From Oscillospiraceae bacterium (lineage in GTDB: Bacteria; Bacillota; Clostridia; Oscillospirales; Oscillospiraceae), in the NCBI GenBank assembly GCA_015067585.1, contig SVMC01000005.1:1-64000 (forward strand): a stretch of DNA of 64,000 nt, in the 5' to 3' direction. A program made the position numbers and the translations under genes. Below are positions 60,767 to 64,000 of this stretch, in pieces (position 1 is the first letter of the stretch; every line of letters starts with the position of its first letter). The notes under the pieces are model-generated. The model did not search any database. It was not told the origin of the DNA and worked only from the letters and a program-made list of their open reading frames with translations.

Positions 60767-61284
60767 TGGAACTGATTGTAAATGTATCGGAAAACTGGGG
60801 CATCGGCATGGGCGACCGGCTGTTGGTGAGCATCCGGGCAGACCTGCTGCGCTTCCGTGAACTGACCATGGGCGGCACCGTGATCTTAGGCCGCAAGACC
60901 CTGCAGACCTTCCCGGGCGGCCGTCCCCTGAAGGGAAGAAGAAACATCATCCTCTCCACCAGTGCAGATTATCAGGTGGAAAATGCCGAAGTGGCGCACA
61001 ATTTGGAAGAGCTGCTCAGCCTCCTGCGCCCGGAGGAAAACACCTTCGTCATCGGCGGCGAAAGCATCTACCGCCTGCTGCTGCCCTACTGTGAGCGGGC
61101 AAGGGTGACAAAATCTTATGTCAACCTACCCGCCGACCGTTTCTTCCCAAAATTGGATGAGATGCCCAACTGGAAGGTTGAAAACACGGAAGAACTGCTG
61201 GAAGAAAACGGCGTGTCCTTCCAATATATAGATTATGTCAACTCCAACCTCCTGCCCCTTCCCGCTGCACAGTTGAATGCTTGA
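60763..61284 (+). CDS. folA: Dihydrofolate reductase
   Basis: 173 aa; regenerates tetrahydrofolate used up by thymidylate synthase. NWGIGMGDRLLVSIRADLLRFRELTMGGTVILGRKT matches the family N-terminus, although the usual acidic residue in the LPWxLPED region is replaced here (SIRADL). FVIGGESIYRLLLPYC is the NADPH-site motif. The gene overlaps thyA by ATGA and ends at a strong terminator. Confidence 0.93.
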   Translation: MMELIVNVSENWGIGMGDRLLVSIRADLLRFRELTMGGTVILGRKTLQTFPGGRPLKGRRNIILSTSADYQVENAEVAHNLEELLSLLRPEENTFVIGGESIYRLLLPYCERARVTKSYVNLPADRFFPKLDEMPNWKVENTEELLEENGVSFQYIDYVNSNLLPLPAAQLNA

Positions 61285-61291
61285 TTTCCAC

Positions 61292-61327
61292 GCCCGGTTC
61301 GCTCTACAGCGAACCGGGCACGGTTTT
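61292..61327 (+). terminator. Terminator of thyA-folA
   Basis: GCCCGGTTCGCT / AGCGAACCGGGC 12-bp stem then ACGGTTTTTT. Confidence 0.92.
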
Positions 61328-61406
61328 TTATCAAGAACATGGAATCTTTTCTTCCATTTTACAAAAACAGATGCTATCATAAAGAAAAATGCAAAGGGTG
61401 ATGGTC

Positions 61407-61823
61407 ATGAGGATCTATATTCATCTGAAAAAGCTGGGGAAGAGGCTGCGGCAGGTGGAAGCCTGCGCCTATGAGCTGCAGCGCTGCCCCGATACCCTGC
61501 GGGAGCTGATCTGCGAACTGGTGCAAAAAAGTGTGGAGGACTATCACAGCCGGATGGACAAGCAATCCGCTGCTGTGCTGACGGGTGAGGCCCTTGCGGG
61601 CATGGCGCAGGTGGGCAAGATCGGCTTTGGCATCAGCTATGGCACAAAGCGGGCAAACCTGGATGACGCGATCGAAACCGCCCTCACCGGCTTTGCCGAT
61701 GGCCTGTACCGTTTTTTCCTCAATGACTGCGAAGTGACGGCGCTAAATGCACCATTGAAGCTTCAGGAGAACGACACCGTTACCATCCTCCGTCTGGTCA
61801 TGCTGACCGGCGGGATGCTCTAA
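61407..61823 (+). CDS. Beta-grasp (MoaD/ubiquitin-like) candidate protein with C-terminal Gly-Gly
   Basis: 138 aa from ATG 61407, the one best placed after AAAGGGTG; earlier ATGs at 61389 and 61401 are in frame. The N-terminus (MRIYIHLKKLGKRLRQVEACAYEL) looks like two beta strands, and PDTLRELICELVQKSVEDY like the following helix. The C-terminus (FFLNDCEVTALNAPLKLQENDTVTILRLVMLTGGML) has the strand-loop-strand pattern that ends MoaD/ThiS proteins, with GG at 135-136. Between is about 50 residues not found in MoaD. The similarity is pattern-level only. It is directly upstream of and in operon with a giant helical-repeat gene (15 bp gap). Confidence 0.7.
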   Translation: MRIYIHLKKLGKRLRQVEACAYELQRCPDTLRELICELVQKSVEDYHSRMDKQSAAVLTGEALAGMAQVGKIGFGISYGTKRANLDDAIETALTGFADGLYRFFLNDCEVTALNAPLKLQENDTVTILRLVMLTGGML

Positions 61824-61838
61824 GAAAGGAGGATCACC

Positions 61839-64000
61839 ATGCCTCAGATGAATGCGCAGCTTCGCCACGAGCTGGATCTGGCCAGCAGTTATCGGCAGAA
61901 AATGAAGGAGCGGGACGGCATCATCAACCGCCGCCTCATGCAGGCTTCTGAGTTCGGAAAGACCCGGGGCGCACAACTCTATGCCGCCTTTACCGGCGGC
62001 ATGATCGATGCCTTTTCCTCCGGAAAGTACGAAAAACCCTCGGAATTCTGCAAAAAGGAAAAGCCGTGGCTCTTTGAGCAGGTGGTCTATCCCCGGTTCC
62101 GCACCGCCTTTCTCACCATGGCAGATCAGATGCTGGAATACCCCTATGCCGTTTCCTACGGCCGAAGGAGTTACCGCGCCAAAAGCTATCTGTCCTATGT
62201 GGGCAGGCTGCAGCACATGGCCCTCGCCTTCTGGCATCAGGCCAACATTGACGCGGACATCCGCGATATCCTTACTGGGAATCTGCCGGAGGAGGTGCTG
62301 TGCTATCTTCGCCATCACCAGTGGCGGCCCGCAGGCTTTGCCGCGGAGGTTCTGGCCTACGAGCTGGATCAGAACGATCCCAGGTTAGAGGCCATTGTGA
62401 CCGATATCATCAACGGAGAGGGCAGCTTCGCCACCGTATCCCATGAACTGATCCGGGGCATCGTCATGAGCCACAATCCCCGGATGCATCAGCTTCTGTG
62501 CAGGCTTCTGCTGGCGGCAAGGCTGCAGGAGGGTCTTCGCCAATCCATCTGCGAGAATGCCGATCAGGGCACGAAGGAAGCCTTCTTTGCCATCCTTAGC
62601 ACCATTGCGGAAAACGGCCTGATCCGCTATTCCTCCGTGAAGCGGGCGGTGGGCACTTGGCTGGGATTGATCGCGGATGAAATGGGTGATCTGAATCGGG
62701 TCAGTGAAAAAAGCGCGGAGCTGATCTGCCGCTGCCTTTCAGACCATGCCTTCCGGGATGAATGCATCCGCTCTGAGGATGCCATGAAGATCTACATTGC
62801 CCTTTGGAGCCATGCCTTTGACAACGTGGAGGAAGCGGTGGAGATCCTGAAGGAGATCATCGTCTCCGGCACCCACCATCAGCTCCTGACCGCAAGCTAT
62901 CTTGTACACAATCTGGACAGCGACCTTCTGAAGCACAAGACTGCAAAAGCAGTGCTGCACCACCATCGGGACAAAGAGGACATTCTGGCGGTCTATCTGC
63001 CCGAATTCATCCCGTACCATGCCGGTATTGTCCATTCGATCGTTACAAAGCAGCCCTATGAGTCGGCAAAATATTTATTTGAAACCAATGAGGAAGCCAC
63101 AGAATTCTGCGATTGGCTGATCGCGGCCCACCGCTCCATGAAAAAGCGGGAGCACATATTTGAACCCTGCATCTTCCCGTGGCATAAGGCAGTGCTGAAA
63201 AAGTCGGATTTTGTGGAGAAGGCCATTGTAATCGCCGTCGCCATGCAGGATCAATCCCGTATCGATGCCCTTTGCCCCATGCTATCCGATTGCGAGGCAT
63301 GGGGCAGAGAGACCTTCTTCAAGGCGCTCACCATGGGGAAGAAGACACCTGCTGTCCGCGCTGCCGTGATCAAGGGCTTGTCGGACAAGGCTGAGAATAC
63401 CCGTCTGGCGGCCTGTCAGTGCTGCGAGGGAATGGCGCTGACAGGAGAAGAATATCTGCAGCTTGAGGATCTGCTGCGGCTTCGCTATGATGATCTTCGA
63501 AAGAATGTGATCGCGCTGCTGCTGAAGCAGCCGGAGGCTGCGGTGGAGGCTGCCATCGGGCGGCTGCTTGGCGCATCCAAAACGGAAAAGCGAACTGCAG
63601 CCTTGGATATGCTGATCCAGCTTCAGAAGGAAAAGTCGGCGCTGGTGCAGCGGTGTATGCCCCTTGTCCACGCCATCCCCAAGCCCACCACACAGGAGAA
63701 GGTGCTGATGGAGGCACTGCTTCCCAAGGAAAAAGCCGCCGAAGCGCAGCCTCTCTTCACCGAGGCGGATCGCTATCAGCCTGTGGTGGAGATCGATGAG
63801 GAACTGGCAAACTGCCTGCGTGAATTTACCACCTTCTTCCCGGATTCCAAGTTAGAACAGCAGGTGCTTGCAGGCATCCCCATGGCACCCCGCAAGACTC
63901 TTTTCCGGGGCAAAGCCTGCGTACAGGTGAAGGAAGCCGGAAAAAGGCTGCAGGATCTGTCCGATTTCTTCGTGCAGCATGAGACGGAGCAATTTGATAC
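61839..64000 (+). CDS. Very large helical-repeat protein, DUF5724/DUF4132-like (partial)
   Basis: Only the first 720 codons are visible; the frame is open to the window edge. AAAGGAGG lies 7 nt before ATG 61839. The sequence (MPQMNAQLRHELDLASSYRQ...) is nearly all alpha-helical with HEAT-like repeats, for example AVRAAVIKGLSDKAENTRLAACQCCEGMAL. No membrane segment or signal peptide is seen. Layout fits the large DUF5724/DUF4132 proteins that, in YehL-type clusters, occur with MoxR AAA ATPases, VWA and SWIM proteins. Those partners would lie beyond 64000. The ORF track omits it because it has no stop in the window. Confidence 0.8.
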   Translation, partial: MPQMNAQLRHELDLASSYRQKMKERDGIINRRLMQASEFGKTRGAQLYAAFTGGMIDAFSSGKYEKPSEFCKKEKPWLFEQVVYPRFRTAFLTMADQMLEYPYAVSYGRRSYRAKSYLSYVGRLQHMALAFWHQANIDADIRDILTGNLPEEVLCYLRHHQWRPAGFAAEVLAYELDQNDPRLEAIVTDIINGEGSFATVSHELIRGIVMSHNPRMHQLLCRLLLAARLQEGLRQSICENADQGTKEAFFAILSTIAENGLIRYSSVKRAVGTWLGLIADEMGDLNRVSEKSAELICRCLSDHAFRDECIRSEDAMKIYIALWSHAFDNVEEAVEILKEIIVSGTHHQLLTASYLVHNLDSDLLKHKTAKAVLHHHRDKEDILAVYLPEFIPYHAGIVHSIVTKQPYESAKYLFETNEEATEFCDWLIAAHRSMKKREHIFEPCIFPWHKAVLKKSDFVEKAIVIAVAMQDQSRIDALCPMLSDCEAWGRETFFKALTMGKKTPAVRAAVIKGLSDKAENTRLAACQCCEGMALTGEEYLQLEDLLRLRYDDLRKNVIALLLKQPEAAVEAAIGRLLGASKTEKRTAALDMLIQLQKEKSALVQRCMPLVHAIPKPTTQEKVLMEALLPKEKAAEAQPLFTEADRYQPVVEIDEELANCLREFTTFFPDSKLEQQVLAGIPMAPRKTLFRGKACVQVKEAGKRLQDLSDFFVQHETEQFD

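Noticed and set aside
1-64000. tRNA, rRNA, CRISPR array, complete insertion sequence or prophage
   Set aside because: No cloverleaf, rRNA stretch, repeat-spacer array, transposase or phage structural gene was recognised by eye; a tRNAscan or Infernal run could still find small RNAs.

Overview
The window looks like chromosome of a spore-forming Clostridia species, probably Oscillospiraceae-like. It has moderately high GC, Gram-positive S-layer-homology (SLH) surface proteins, spore genes (spoVAD/spoVAE, a SleC-type cortex hydrolase, DUF421/DUF4363), AddAB instead of RecBCD, and a Firmicutes-type rimP-nusA-rnpM-ylxQ-infB-rbfA operon. I cannot name the genus. No rRNA, tRNA, CRISPR array or complete IS element was seen.

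Layout. 1-1350: pheS (3' end cut by the window) behind a T-box leader. 1.4-6 kb: a zinc-ribbon/TM/cell-wall-repeat protein, nnrD, a lipoprotein and an SLH polysaccharide deacetylase. 6.3-9.6 kb: a TM2/DUF2752 pair, then an operon encoding an XRE-HTH domain fused to phosphoglucosamine mutase plus a hexapeptide acetyltransferase. 9.7-15.3 kb: spore genes (spoVAD, spoVAE, an Asn/Gln microprotein, a SleC-like cluster) with an HD hydrolase and a phosphoribosyltransferase between them. 15.4-22.2 kb: addB-addA. 22.3-25.6 kb: a degenerate DUF3810 protein, two pseudouridine synthases and an EamA transporter. 25.7-34.5 kb (minus): the translation/RNA operon rimP to ribF. 34.6-43.7 kb: a LysR regulator, a Cys-rich membrane peptide, an SLH L,D-transpeptidase, a TetR-controlled membrane pair, an SLH beta-helix protein and small proteins. 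43.8-49.6 kb (minus): RNA methyltransferase, sugar nucleotidyltransferase, proC, plsC, Nudix, a P-loop protein and pgi. 49.8-54 kb: glucokinase; a duplicated hairpin-rich segment around a small XRE/55-aa module; a sodium/solute symporter. 54-57.7 kb: small membrane proteins, DUF4363/DUF421, DUF5662 and an ArsP_2-like permease. 57.7-61.3 kb: dprA and a DEAD helicase, divergent from thyA-folA. 61.4 kb to the end: a beta-grasp-like small protein followed by a very large helical (probably DUF5724/DUF4132) protein that leaves the window.

How the parts work together. The rimP operon couples ribosome maturation, transcription termination, initiation, RNA decay and FAD synthesis, and starts with a leader terminator that fits NusA autoregulation. 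pgi and glucokinase are divergent glycolytic entry genes. thyA-folA is a translationally coupled dTMP/folate pair. The cell-surface genes share SLH anchoring. The points I found most unusual are the HTH-GlmM fusion beside a 13-bp inverted repeat, the glucokinase-tail duplication with ordered REP-like hairpins, the DUF3810 homologue without its zinc motif, and the candidate ubiquitin-like/HEAT gene pair at the right edge.
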